51,102 nucleotides of DNA from Actinomycetota bacterium. GTDB lineage: Bacteria > Actinomycetota > Actinomycetes > Mycobacteriales > Pseudonocardiaceae. This document shows positions 28,689 to 38,633 of the stretch, in pieces. Position 1 is the first letter of the stretch, and each line of letters starts with the position of its first letter. The notes beneath the pieces are model-generated. The model worked only from the letters and a program-made list of their open reading frames with translations. It made no database searches and had not been told where the DNA came from. The position numbers and the translations under genes are program-made. Location of the stretch: contig JAJPIR010000066.1 of the NCBI GenBank assembly GCA_021324675.1, positions 1-51,102 on the forward strand. The letters are read 5' to 3'.

Positions 28689-28758
28689 GGCAACGACCTC
28701 CCCGCTACAAAGAATGACTCCGACACCATTCTTCGTAGCATGCGGAGAGGTCGTTGCC
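28689..28758 (-). terminator. Long hairpin downstream of the small hydrophobic peptide gene
   Basis: Arms of 28 and 32 bases (28689-28716 and 28727-28758) pair GGCAACGACCTC with GAGGTCGTTGCC at the base and then, across a small bulge, GCTAC and AGAATG with their complements. The loop is about ten bases. It starts seven bases after the peptide stop, so it probably terminates that transcript, although the following bases (CCGTTAATC) are only weakly T-rich. It could instead be a palindromic mobile remnant. Confidence 0.6.
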
Positions 28759-28764
28759 GATCAC

Positions 28765-28869
28765 TTACCCTGACCCTAGAAGTAATCCCAGAAGGCCAGT
28801 TGCGAATGTCTGGACTCCACTGAGCACGCCATTGACACCGCCGAGCACAGCGCCAAGCAAGCCGCCCAT
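28765..28869 (-). CDS. 34-residue hydrophobic Gly/Leu-rich peptide, function unknown
   Basis: A very short gene supported by a near-perfect ribosome-binding site: on the coding strand AAAGGAGG ends four bases before the ATG at 28869. The product begins MGGLLGAVLGGVNGVL and ends FATGLLGLLLGSG; it has no charged residue, and Gly, Leu and Val dominate, with Gly spaced through the helix. One membrane-spanning or surface-active helix is likely. The stop is followed immediately by the long hairpin. An in-frame GTG at 28926, with GGAGGG upstream, would give a 53-residue form starting MYNCLRFEVG. Possible roles are a membrane micropeptide, a toxin or a bacteriocin-like peptide; none is demonstrated. 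It lies in an otherwise gene-poor region. Confidence 0.55.
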   Translation of the reverse strand: MGGLLGAVLGGVNGVLSGVQTFATGLLGLLLGSG

Positions 28870-29655
28870 TGTCCCTCCTTTCGGGTCGTTGATTGTCCCC
28901 ACCTCGAACCTGAGACAGTTGTACACTGCCGTTTACCCTCCGCTCGGCTCTCTCTGCATCCCTGCGTCGGCACACTGTGCGAGCTGCTGGTATCTTCTTC
29001 AACGAATCGCCGGCGCGCAACGCCGCAATCCATGGCAGGCGCGAGAGGTTCGGAGTAAAGGTGTCGCACAAGGTCGGCGACGCCATACCTGCTCGGCAAT
29101 TTCTGCTTGGCTGATTGCTTGCCGCGGTTTTGATGATAAAGGCGAATCGAAGGCGATGTCAATAAAAACTCTAGCGTGTACGATTGGCAACTTAGCGTAC
29201 CCTAAGGTGTGATATCAGCAAACTCTCTGGCGCTGGTTGCAAACTTAGCGTGGCCAAAGATGTCGGCGCCAAAACACTCTGGCAACGATCAGGAACCGAT
29301 AGTGTAGAATTCAATGCGATCGGTTATTGGATATAACGTTCGTAAAATTGGCGTTAAAGGCAAAGGGTAATGTTCGAGTCAAGATGCAGTAGCATTCGGG
29401 TTGCCGTAAGGTGAATAGCCGGCATTGTCCGCGATTGTGGCGCTGGTCACCTATTCGGCGGGAAGCCTAGATCGGTCATACAGGATATATCAGACGCTGG
29501 CGGTAAGCGAGGCAACGAGTAGCATCAGCCGAGCTCATCGCGGCAGAGAATAGCGGCCGTTCATGCGCGTCAGCCCGCTTGCAGCGGTCAGCGGTTGGGT
29601 CGAAGCTGAGGTCGAAGCCCTCGGGTTACGCGCGACCGCGCCTGGTTTGAGCTGC
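28870..29655. other. AT-rich non-coding stretch upstream of peptide gene and downstream of P450
   Basis: Beyond the possible extended peptide start and the direct repeats at 29185-29284, nothing gene-like is visible. A hand count of 29281-29400 gives 52 G+C in 120 bases, well below the 60-70% of the surrounding genes. Only reading frames of under about 20 codons have a fair ribosome-binding site (for example GTG near 29061). Confidence 0.55.
29185..29284. repeat. Imperfect direct repeat with AACTTAGCGT core
   Basis: Two units of about 50 bases share TTG-GCAACTTAGCGT, a following AAG-TGT and a terminal CTCTGGC. Cores are at 29189 and 29242, with a related AACTCTAGCGT at 29167. In the first unit CTTAG and CTAAG form an inverted pair. 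It may be a cluster of protein-binding sites or a degenerate duplication. Confidence 0.5.
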
Positions 29656-30942
29656 TCAGGGCAGCAAAATGACCCGGAAGGATTCGAAGCCGCGCAGGGC
29701 CACCCCCGGCGCTCGATAAGTGGGCGGCCCCGCCAGCCGCATCAGCGGGAATCGCCGCAACATCCTGGGAAACAAGATCGAAGCGGAGAGCCGGGCCAGG
29801 TAGGCCCCCAGACAGTAGTGAACCCCTCCGCCAAAGCTGAGCCCGCTGCTGGGGCGGCGCCGGATGTCGAACCGATCGGGGTCGTTGACGAGGGTGGGAT
29901 CACGCAGTGCCCCGGCGACCAGCCCGAGTAGGATGCTGCCCGCCGGGATGGTCACCTCGGCGAGGTTGGTGTCCCGTTTAGCGGCGCGGAACATGATCTG
30001 GACCACCGGTTCGCAGCGCAGGATCTCCTCGATCGCGGTGTTGGCCAGCCCCGGGTCCTCGCGCAACAGCCGGGCCTGCTCGGGGTTGTCGAGAAACAGC
30101 TTCAGGCCGGTGCCCACGAGGCTGGTTGGCGAGTCGAAGCCCGCGCTAAACAGCAGCGCCAAGCTGCAGAGCAGCCGCTCCTCGTCCGGGCCGCACTGCC
30201 CGACCAGGTCGTCGACCAAGCCGTCGGCCGGCTGGTGGCGCCGCTCATCGGTGAAGGCGGTCAGCTCCTTGAGCATTTGCTCACCGGCCTGGATCGCCTG
30301 CCGGCGCTGCGCCGGTGACGGGGCCAATTCCAGGGTTGCGTTGGCTTGCCGGGCCAGCCAACCCAGCCGCAGCGCGTGCTCGTCAGGCATGCCCAGTAAG
30401 CGACCGATGATCAGCGCGGAGTAGGGGACAGCAAGATCGCGCTCGACGTCCACCGGCTCCCCCGCCGCGCCCAGGCCGGCTACCTGGTCGAGCAGGGTTT
30501 CGGCCAGGTCCGCGATCTCCGGGCGCAGCTGGGCGATCCGCCTCGGCGAGAAATACCTGGCCACCATGCCGCGCTCCAACCGATGCTCGGCACCGCTGCG
30601 AAAGGCCATCGACCCGAACAGGCAGCGGGCCAGTCCCTGCTGCTTCCACGTGGGGTTGGTCTCGTGGAAGTGCCTCTCGGTGAGTGGTTCGACACCGTCA
30701 TCACGCAACATCGCCGTGCAGGCCGCGAATGTGGTCACCAGGTACCGGGGCGTCACCCCCGGGAAGTGGACCGACACGACTGGTCCGATCTCACGCAGCC
30801 GCGCGTAGAGCGGGTACGGGTTGGCTTCTGGGCTGGGCCGGACCATCCGCAAGAACAGCCGCTTCGCTGTTGTGCTATCGATCGTCGTGCCACCGGTCGT
30901 TGTGCCCGGGGTAGCAGGCTCGACCACCACTGCCGGGTTCAT
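29656..30942 (-). CDS. Cytochrome P450
   Basis: A soluble bacterial P450 of 428 residues that would hydroxylate or otherwise oxidise a small molecule using ferredoxin-delivered electrons. Landmarks: I-helix LLFSAGFDSPTSLVG (AGxDS in place of the common AGxET, still with the acid), K-helix EEILRCEP (ExxR), and the heme loop FGGGVHYCLGAYLARL with the axial Cys. The ATG at 30942 overlaps the hydrolase stop in an ATGA tetrad, placing it third in a minus-strand operon after the glycosyltransferase and hydrolase. A longer open frame upstream to 31317 is just the hydrolase read out of frame. Substrate unknown; the context suggests a tailoring step on a glycosylated or carrier-bound metabolite. Confidence 0.93.
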   Translation of the reverse strand: MNPAVVVEPATPGTTTGGTTIDSTTAKRLFLRMVRPSPEANPYPLYARLREIGPVVSVHFPGVTPRYLVTTFAACTAMLRDDGVEPLTERHFHETNPTWKQQGLARCLFGSMAFRSGAEHRLERGMVARYFSPRRIAQLRPEIADLAETLLDQVAGLGAAGEPVDVERDLAVPYSALIIGRLLGMPDEHALRLGWLARQANATLELAPSPAQRRQAIQAGEQMLKELTAFTDERRHQPADGLVDDLVGQCGPDEERLLCSLALLFSAGFDSPTSLVGTGLKLFLDNPEQARLLREDPGLANTAIEEILRCEPVVQIMFRAAKRDTNLAEVTIPAGSILLGLVAGALRDPTLVNDPDRFDIRRRPSSGLSFGGGVHYCLGAYLARLSASILFPRMLRRFPLMRLAGPPTYRAPGVALRGFESFRVILLP

Positions 30943-31829
30943 GCCTGAACCCCAGAAGCAGCCGGGTCGGTAACAGGCAGATGCTGTGCCCAGAAGTTGA
31001 GCAGCGCCCGCAAGGTCCGTTCCGGCTGTTCCAGGCTGGGGCTGTGAGCCGCGTTGTCGATCACGACGTGTGCGGCGCCGAGCCGGGCGGCCATCGCCGC
31101 GAAGGTGGACCGTTTCCACACTCGCCGGTCGCCTCGGCCGTGCAGGACCAGCACAGGAAGCCCAGATGCAGCCAGCTCCTCGGTCCGGTCCGGTTCCTCG
31201 GCCAGAGCCCGAGCGGTGCCGTGCGCGAATCCCGGGTTGGCGCCGCGCAGCTTCTCGAACCAGAACGCACGCATGGCGGCGTTGCGCTCCGGCACCACGC
31301 GTTTGATCACGGGCCACAACAGCGCGAGGCTGCCCGCCTCCAGCTTGCGGTCAAGCTCGGCCAGGCCGGCGCGCTGCTCGGGTTCCCGCAGGTGCGGCCC
31401 GCACCCCAGCAGGATCAGACTGGTCACAGCGGAGGGTTCAGCCAAGGCGGCGGCTCGAGCGACAAACCCGCCGAGGCAGTGCCCCACCAGGTGGACCGGT
31501 GCGTTGCCCCCGGTCTCCGCGCTGACCTGGGCAATGACCGACCGCGCATCCTCGGCAAGCAGCTCGATGGAGTAGGCGTCGGGATCGCGGGGCCCAGCGG
31601 ACTCGTATTGGCCGATCTGGTCATAGGTCCATCCGTGATAACCGGCTTGGGCGATCGCGGGCAGCACCGACCAGAAGTCCTCTTTTGAGCCCACGTACCC
31701 CGTGACCAGGATGACCGCGATCCTGAGATCGTTGTCCGATCGAGGCCGTGCATACGAGGCGACCACCTGGCCCCTCGGGATATGGAGCACCCGCCGCTCC
31801 ACACCGGCGGGCACGGTCAGCACAGTCAT
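30939..31829 (-). CDS. Alpha/beta-fold hydrolase
   Basis: A 296-residue hydrolase. VILVTGYVGSKEDFWSVLP opens the fold with the oxyanion-hole region. The nucleophile elbow reads VGHCLGG, so the expected Ser is replaced by Cys. The acid LVLHGRGDRRV and the His in NAAHSPSLEQPE complete a Cys-Asp-His-type triad. Cys nucleophiles occur in some carrier-linked thioesterase/acyl-transfer members of this fold, so transfer or release of an acyl group is possible (inference). Both ends overlap neighbours by four bases (glycosyltransferase stop/ATG and its own stop/P450 ATG), showing tight translational coupling. Confidence 0.9.
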   Translation of the reverse strand: MTVLTVPAGVERRVLHIPRGQVVASYARPRSDNDLRIAVILVTGYVGSKEDFWSVLPAIAQAGYHGWTYDQIGQYESAGPRDPDAYSIELLAEDARSVIAQVSAETGGNAPVHLVGHCLGGFVARAAALAEPSAVTSLILLGCGPHLREPEQRAGLAELDRKLEAGSLALLWPVIKRVVPERNAAMRAFWFEKLRGANPGFAHGTARALAEEPDRTEELAASGLPVLVLHGRGDRRVWKRSTFAAMAARLGAAHVVIDNAAHSPSLEQPERTLRALLNFWAQHLPVTDPAASGVQA

Positions 31830-33102
31830 GGGCGTGATGCCTCCACTCGCTGGGTGCTGGACACGACGTGCTCCAGCAGTGACACGGCACGGCCTGGCCC
31901 GTCCTCGGCTCGAATCCGGCGCCCCAGCTCGGCGGCCCGTTGCCGGAGGCCGGTGTCATCGAGTACCTGGCGGATTGCCCGCTGCAGAGCTGGGCCGGTC
32001 ATCGACTGCAAGGGCGGGGCCGCGGCCGCAACGCCGAGCCCGCGCATTCGCGCTGCCCAGAACGGCTGGTCCGTCCCGACCGGGCAGATCACTTGCGGGC
32101 GCCCCGCTGCTGCTGCCGCGCCTGTCGTCCCCGCGCCTCCGTGGTGCACCACCGCAGTCACCCGAGGAAACAGCCAGTCATGCGGCGCGTGCCGGATAAC
32201 CAGAACCCGATCTGAGGAAGCCAGCTCGCCCGGCCTCTGGTAGCCCAAGGCCACGATGACCCGGATAGCCAAGCGTGCGGCCGTTTCTTCGACCATGGCG
32301 GCCAACGCGCGTGGGTCCCCCATGCGCATGCTGCCGAACCCGATGTAGACCGGGGATTCGCCGGCATTGAGGAAAGCTGCCAGCTTGCGGGGCGGCGTCC
32401 AGTCCGGCGGAGTGCGCAGGAACCAGTAGCCGCAGACGTGCGCCGAGGTCGGCCAGTCACCTGGACGGACCAACACATGCTCGCTGAAGGCGTGCAGCAC
32501 CGGCGTGCCCGGAGAATCCGGGCTACGCAAAGGATCATGACGACCAGGGCGGCGAGGCAGCCCCGCACTGGTTCGCCAGCGATCGATTCCCCGCCGGGCC
32601 CACAGGCTGAGCTGCAGCGTCGCCACCCGGTAGGACACCCGGTTGACGACCCCCGGCAACTCGGCGGAGTTCGACCAGATCGGCGACGCGAACCGCTCAG
32701 TCGGCACCAGCGCTGGGACTGGCATGGCGACCAGTGCAGGTATCCCTAGGCGCTCGGCGATGTGCTGACCGAGCGGAAGCACCGGATGGTGCACCCAACA
32801 TCGGCGCCGCTGTCCCTCACCGAGCCCCAGGCGTCGGCGAGCACGCCCTCCGCCAGCCCGCCCAGCGTCCTGGCCAGCGCCGCGAAGTGCCAAACGCCGT
32901 GGCTGTGGGCCATCGCCTCGCCCACATGCATCATGTCGATATCCAGCGCCGTGAACGGCACACGGCACCCGATCGCCAAAGGCCTGAACAGTGGCGGGGC
33001 CGCGAGCAGCGCGTCATGCCCCTCGGCGCGCAGCCGCGCCGCAAGCGCCACCAACGGACGGACATCACCCTGTGAGCCCACGCCGATCAGTAACACCTTC
33101 AT
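31826..33102 (-). pseudogene. GT1-family (MGT-type) glycosyltransferase split by a single-base frameshift
   Basis: The N-terminal ~100 residues (MKVLLIGVGSQGDVRPLVAL to DSGADV) read in one frame from the ATG at 33102; the rest (WVHHPVLPLGQHIAE to the stop at 31826) is in another. Joining them near 32793-32801 requires one inserted base and restores a normal protein of about 425 residues. It has the GT1 donor-binding block VVHHGGAGTTGAAAAAGRPQ and the GTDQPFWAARM motif. Such enzymes transfer sugars from nucleotide donors to lipophilic acceptors. Without correction the product stops after about 118 residues. Either the gene is broken, or a base was lost in sequencing (CCC lies at the site). Its stop overlaps the hydrolase ATG. 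Confidence 0.85.
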
Positions 33103-33201
33103 CGTTGTCGGCCGGCAGCGTCGGAGCGCTGGGCAGGTGTGGGCGGCCGGTGGCCACGGCCCAACCGCTGGGCGTGTAGCCGCGCGCCGTGGGCGGCCAT
33201 G

Positions 33202-33503
33202 TCAAGCATCGACGCTCACCGCAGTACTGGAATGCAGACAGGCCGCAATAGTGGTGACCACCTCGCCGACTGTCATAGCGATGATCTCGTTGAGATCCTT
33301 GCCGGCAAGAGTATGCATAAAATTAATCGATCGCCGCAATGCTCGATCGGTATTGCGCACAGCTTGACGAACTCGTCGCTCTCTAACTCCAGATCTGCTT
33401 CGAATTGCGTCACCATGCAGATATCCGCACTCGGTGCGCCTTTCGCGCCGATGGCGTCAATTAAAACTGTGCGGACGTCGCCCAGCGCCTGCTCAGGCGT
33501 CAT
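33202..33503 (-). pseudogene. Acyl carrier protein gene with a single-base frameshift
   Basis: From the ATG at 33503 the frame gives MTPEQALGDVRTVL, then FEADLELESDEFVKL, a carrier-protein helix II with the phosphopantetheine Ser in LES; IEHCGDR follows. One base appears to be missing near 33326. After it a second frame continues INFMHTLAGKDLNEII and AMTVGEVVTTIAACL, the typical C-terminal helix, to a stop at 33202. Corrected, the protein is 100 residues, normal for an ACP. The residue after Ser is Asp rather than the usual hydrophobic, which is odd. It is the first gene of the glycosyltransferase-hydrolase-P450 set, 99 bases upstream of the glycosyltransferase. Decay or a sequencing error are both possible. 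Confidence 0.75.
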
Positions 33504-34030
33504 CAGGTTGCCCCTTCTTGCGTGGCTTGAACCTCGGTACGATTGCGGGTCCACGTGGAACTCGCGGTGCCGTCGATCGTGCTGTCGGATTCGCCCAATT
33601 CTGCCGGCTGTTATTGCCGGGCGCGCCGCGTTGTTACTTCTCCTTTATCTGCCCGTGCAGGTCTGGCGCCGGTGGTCCAGATATCGAGGAGCTGGTCCAA
33701 CGCGAAGCTGTTGACCGAATTGGCTGGAGCGATCGCAACGTTGCACGTCACAGCAGGGCGAGAGGGGCCGGAGAAAGGCATCTGAGTCGACGACGCCACA
33801 CCACTCGATGTGGATACTAAGCAGCTGTCGAAGTCACTGTCAATCACAACGTTATGGCAACAAGTGGAAACGGGCTGTAAGATATCCCGTGAAGCATCAA
33901 AACGCCAGAGATTATTCGATCAAGGACTAAAGTGACGCTTTGGTTGCGGTAGGTGAACATTAAACTTGATTCGCGGCGCACCTACTGCGCCAGACCTACG
34001 TCAGCGTCAGTCAATCCAAGCCTGCGCTCG
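33504..34030. other. Region upstream of the carrier-protein gene; possible broken frame
   Basis: A minus-strand frame from 33847 gives 78 residues (with NSVNSFALDQLLDIWTTG) to a TAA at 33611. After that stop it stays open for about 34 more codons, ending in a TGATG overlap with the carrier-protein ATG. This looks like a further disrupted gene, but I recognise no family. 33850-34000 is AT-rich and holds nothing I can name; it could carry the cluster promoter. Confidence 0.4.
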
Positions 34031-36163
34031 TCATACCTTCTGGTGATGGCGATTGAGCAGGGCAGCGATGTGCTGAGGCGGGCCCGGTGCACCGAATAGT
34101 GCTCCCACTGCCCAGTTCGCACCGATCCATGGCCAGCACGCTGCCTGGTCGGCGTTGTTGACCGGGTAGGCAACCACGTCGATGCCGGCACCTCGAACCG
34201 TGTGCACGAGCGCCTGCGCCGCTTGGGACAAGATCCGAGACGGGTCGTCGGCTACTTGCTTGGATATCGGCTCGGCGATGCGCACTGTGCATATCGGCAG
34301 CTCCGCTACGCAGCGTAGCTCGCCGATGCCACCGGCGAAGTCGTAAACTCCGGCGCGCACGCCCAGCTCAGTGAGCACTCGCAGATTGTCTTCTGCTTGC
34401 CCGCCGCCGCCGTCGGCGAAATCGCCGATGACGGTGCGGATTGCCGATACCGGGGCCCGGATCTCCAGCCGGCCTGCTGGCAGGCCGGTCTCGGCGAGCA
34501 CCGTTCGGACTTTGGCCACCAAATCAGGGTCCTGAGCCTGAGATGGCATGAGGTTAACTACGATCGGAGGCACCCGAGCACCGAAGCGATGCCGCCAAGA
34601 CATGGCTTGCTGCGCAGCGGTGTGCAGTAACCACTGACCGACTTCATGCACCACACCGGTCCGCTCTGCGGCCTGGATGCACTGGTTGCCGCTCAGCATG
34701 CCCAGCTCTGGGTGCTCCCAGGCCACTGCTGCCTCGACACCCATCACCTGCTGATCAGCCAGCGTAACCACCGGCTGGTAAGTCACCTCTAGCTGGCCGG
34801 TTTCCAAGGCGCCCGGCATCGCGGCGGCGAGACGAAGCTGTGCCTCATCCGCGGCGTCCTCCTCGGCGTCGAACAAAACCCATTGGCGCTTGCTGCGCCC
34901 GCGGATCCGGCGCAGGGTGGCGCTGGCGGCGCGCATCAGCTCTTCAGGTGAGCATCGGTCGGCTCGGCGTTGCACGACCCCGACCGTGGCAGTGAGGGCG
35001 ACCCCGGTGTCATCGATGTAGAACGGTTCGGCCAGCTCGGTGTTGATGGTCTCGATCAGGTCACTGATGTCGGGAACCGCATCGCCAGGTTCGATGAGGA
35101 TGGCGAACTCGTCGGCGCCCAGGCGAGCCACCATCGACGGCCGCTCTGCGACCACGCCGGCTAACCGGCGAGCGGCCACGTCCAATGCCAGGTCTCCAGC
35201 CTGACGCCCGAGGCCATCGTTGACTGCGCAGAAGCCATCCAAATCCAGGTGTAGCAGCGTGACGATCGCCGAGGGTTCCAGCCGTGCCAGCACCTGTTCC
35301 AGGTGACTAATGAAGTATTGCCGGTTCGGCAGACCCGTCTGCAGATCATGAAGTGTCTGGTGCCTGAGCTGCTGCTCGAGCAGCCGCATGTTGGTGATGT
35401 CCTCGGCCATGGTCACGACGTGCCGCGGTGACCCATCGGCATCGCGCAGCACCACGCCATCCAGATAGACCCATAACGCTTCACCATCGGCCCGGCGCAA
35501 CGCAGCACGGACCCGCAAGCGCGGGTCGCGGCCGGTCACCAGCCCCTGGTGATGCTCCTCAGCGATCGGCCGGTCGCCGGGTGAGAACAAGTCGGTCAGG
35601 TCACGTCCGACCAGAGCACCAGCACAGTAACCCAGGATGTCGTCTAGCGACCGGTTCGTTTCGACGATCCGCCCATCGGGCTGACTGATCGCGATACCCA
35701 CCGGCGATGAATCAAACACGGCGCGCAATCGCGCCTCCTGGGCGCGTAGGCCCTGCTCCACGTCTTGCCAGCTCGATGTCAGTGCCCGGGTGTACCCGGA
35801 CGCCAACGCGCCGAGCAGCTCGATCATCCGGCCACACGGTGGGTCTGCGTGCTCATCGCCCTCGGTGGCTGGCAGTGCCTTGCCGAGTACGGAGAAGGTG
35901 CGCGACAGAGTCTGCGCACCGGTGAATCCGGCAGTAACCAGCCGGGCACCTACCTCGTGCGCCGCGTCAGTATCTACAGAGTCCCCGGATAGCGCGGCGA
36001 CCAGCCGCTCGGTGAGCTCTAAGACATAGTCCAGGGTTTCGCCGGCCGTCATGGGGACAGAACAGCTAGCGGTAAGCGCGGCGACCCACTTCCGGGCAAC
36101 ACCAGACAGCGGCGGGGACGTGCGGCCCCGGCCACTGTAGTTGCCTGTGTGGTTCTGTCTCAC
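34031..36163 (-). CDS. PAS-GGDEF-EAL protein with degenerate catalytic motifs
   Basis: 710 residues. An N-terminal helical region (about 25-130, WVAALTASCSVPMTAGETLDYVLELTERL) of the kind preceding PAS in actinobacterial diguanylate-cyclase-like proteins is followed by PAS (about 135-260, FDSSPVGIAISQPDGRIVETN), GGDEF (about 275-430) and EAL (about 445-700). The GGDEF signature reads LGADEF. The EAL motif is EAA, the DDFG motif is YDFA, the LKID Lys is Arg and the late AEGVE Glu is lost. Cyclase activity is therefore doubtful and phosphodiesterase activity unlikely; it may be a c-di-GMP receptor or sensor. The GTG at 36163 is uncertain; an ATG at 36052 is possible. It is downstream of glgB, 141 bases apart. 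Confidence 0.88.
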   Translation of the reverse strand: MRQNHTGNYSGRGRTSPPLSGVARKWVAALTASCSVPMTAGETLDYVLELTERLVAALSGDSVDTDAAHEVGARLVTAGFTGAQTLSRTFSVLGKALPATEGDEHADPPCGRMIELLGALASGYTRALTSSWQDVEQGLRAQEARLRAVFDSSPVGIAISQPDGRIVETNRSLDDILGYCAGALVGRDLTDLFSPGDRPIAEEHHQGLVTGRDPRLRVRAALRRADGEALWVYLDGVVLRDADGSPRHVVTMAEDITNMRLLEQQLRHQTLHDLQTGLPNRQYFISHLEQVLARLEPSAIVTLLHLDLDGFCAVNDGLGRQAGDLALDVAARRLAGVVAERPSMVARLGADEFAILIEPGDAVPDISDLIETINTELAEPFYIDDTGVALTATVGVVQRRADRCSPEELMRAASATLRRIRGRSKRQWVLFDAEEDAADEAQLRLAAAMPGALETGQLEVTYQPVVTLADQQVMGVEAAVAWEHPELGMLSGNQCIQAAERTGVVHEVGQWLLHTAAQQAMSWRHRFGARVPPIVVNLMPSQAQDPDLVAKVRTVLAETGLPAGRLEIRAPVSAIRTVIGDFADGGGGQAEDNLRVLTELGVRAGVYDFAGGIGELRCVAELPICTVRIAEPISKQVADDPSRILSQAAQALVHTVRGAGIDVVAYPVNNADQAACWPWIGANWAVGALFGAPGPPQHIAALLNRHHQKV

Positions 36164-36304
36164 CAGTTGTGCCCACCATCAACGAACCGCAGGCTCAGTA
36201 CGTACTGCGGTAAGTACACCGTACCGTCGGGAGCCTCTCCCGATTTCCCCGCCATTCGAATGAAGCACCACCGCACAGGCTACCCCATGTAAGCAGGTTT
36301 CTAC

Positions 36305-38497
<2,193 letters not shown>

Positions 38498-38633
38498 GTC
38501 CTCCCTCGTCTCGTCTCACTACCAGTGTGTCGGCTCTCGGCCGGATCCGCCGGATGACGGCGAGTGGGTCAGCCCGAATAGTGAGCCCGGACTATGGGGT
38601 AGCTAGGCAGTAGCACGGCAAAGCAACGCCGAG

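Noticed and set aside
30943-31317. N-terminal extension of the P450 to 31317
   Set aside because: The extra 125 residues are Arg/Ala/Gly-rich and antisense-like; they are the hydrolase gene read in another frame. The ATG at 30942 overlaps the hydrolase stop.
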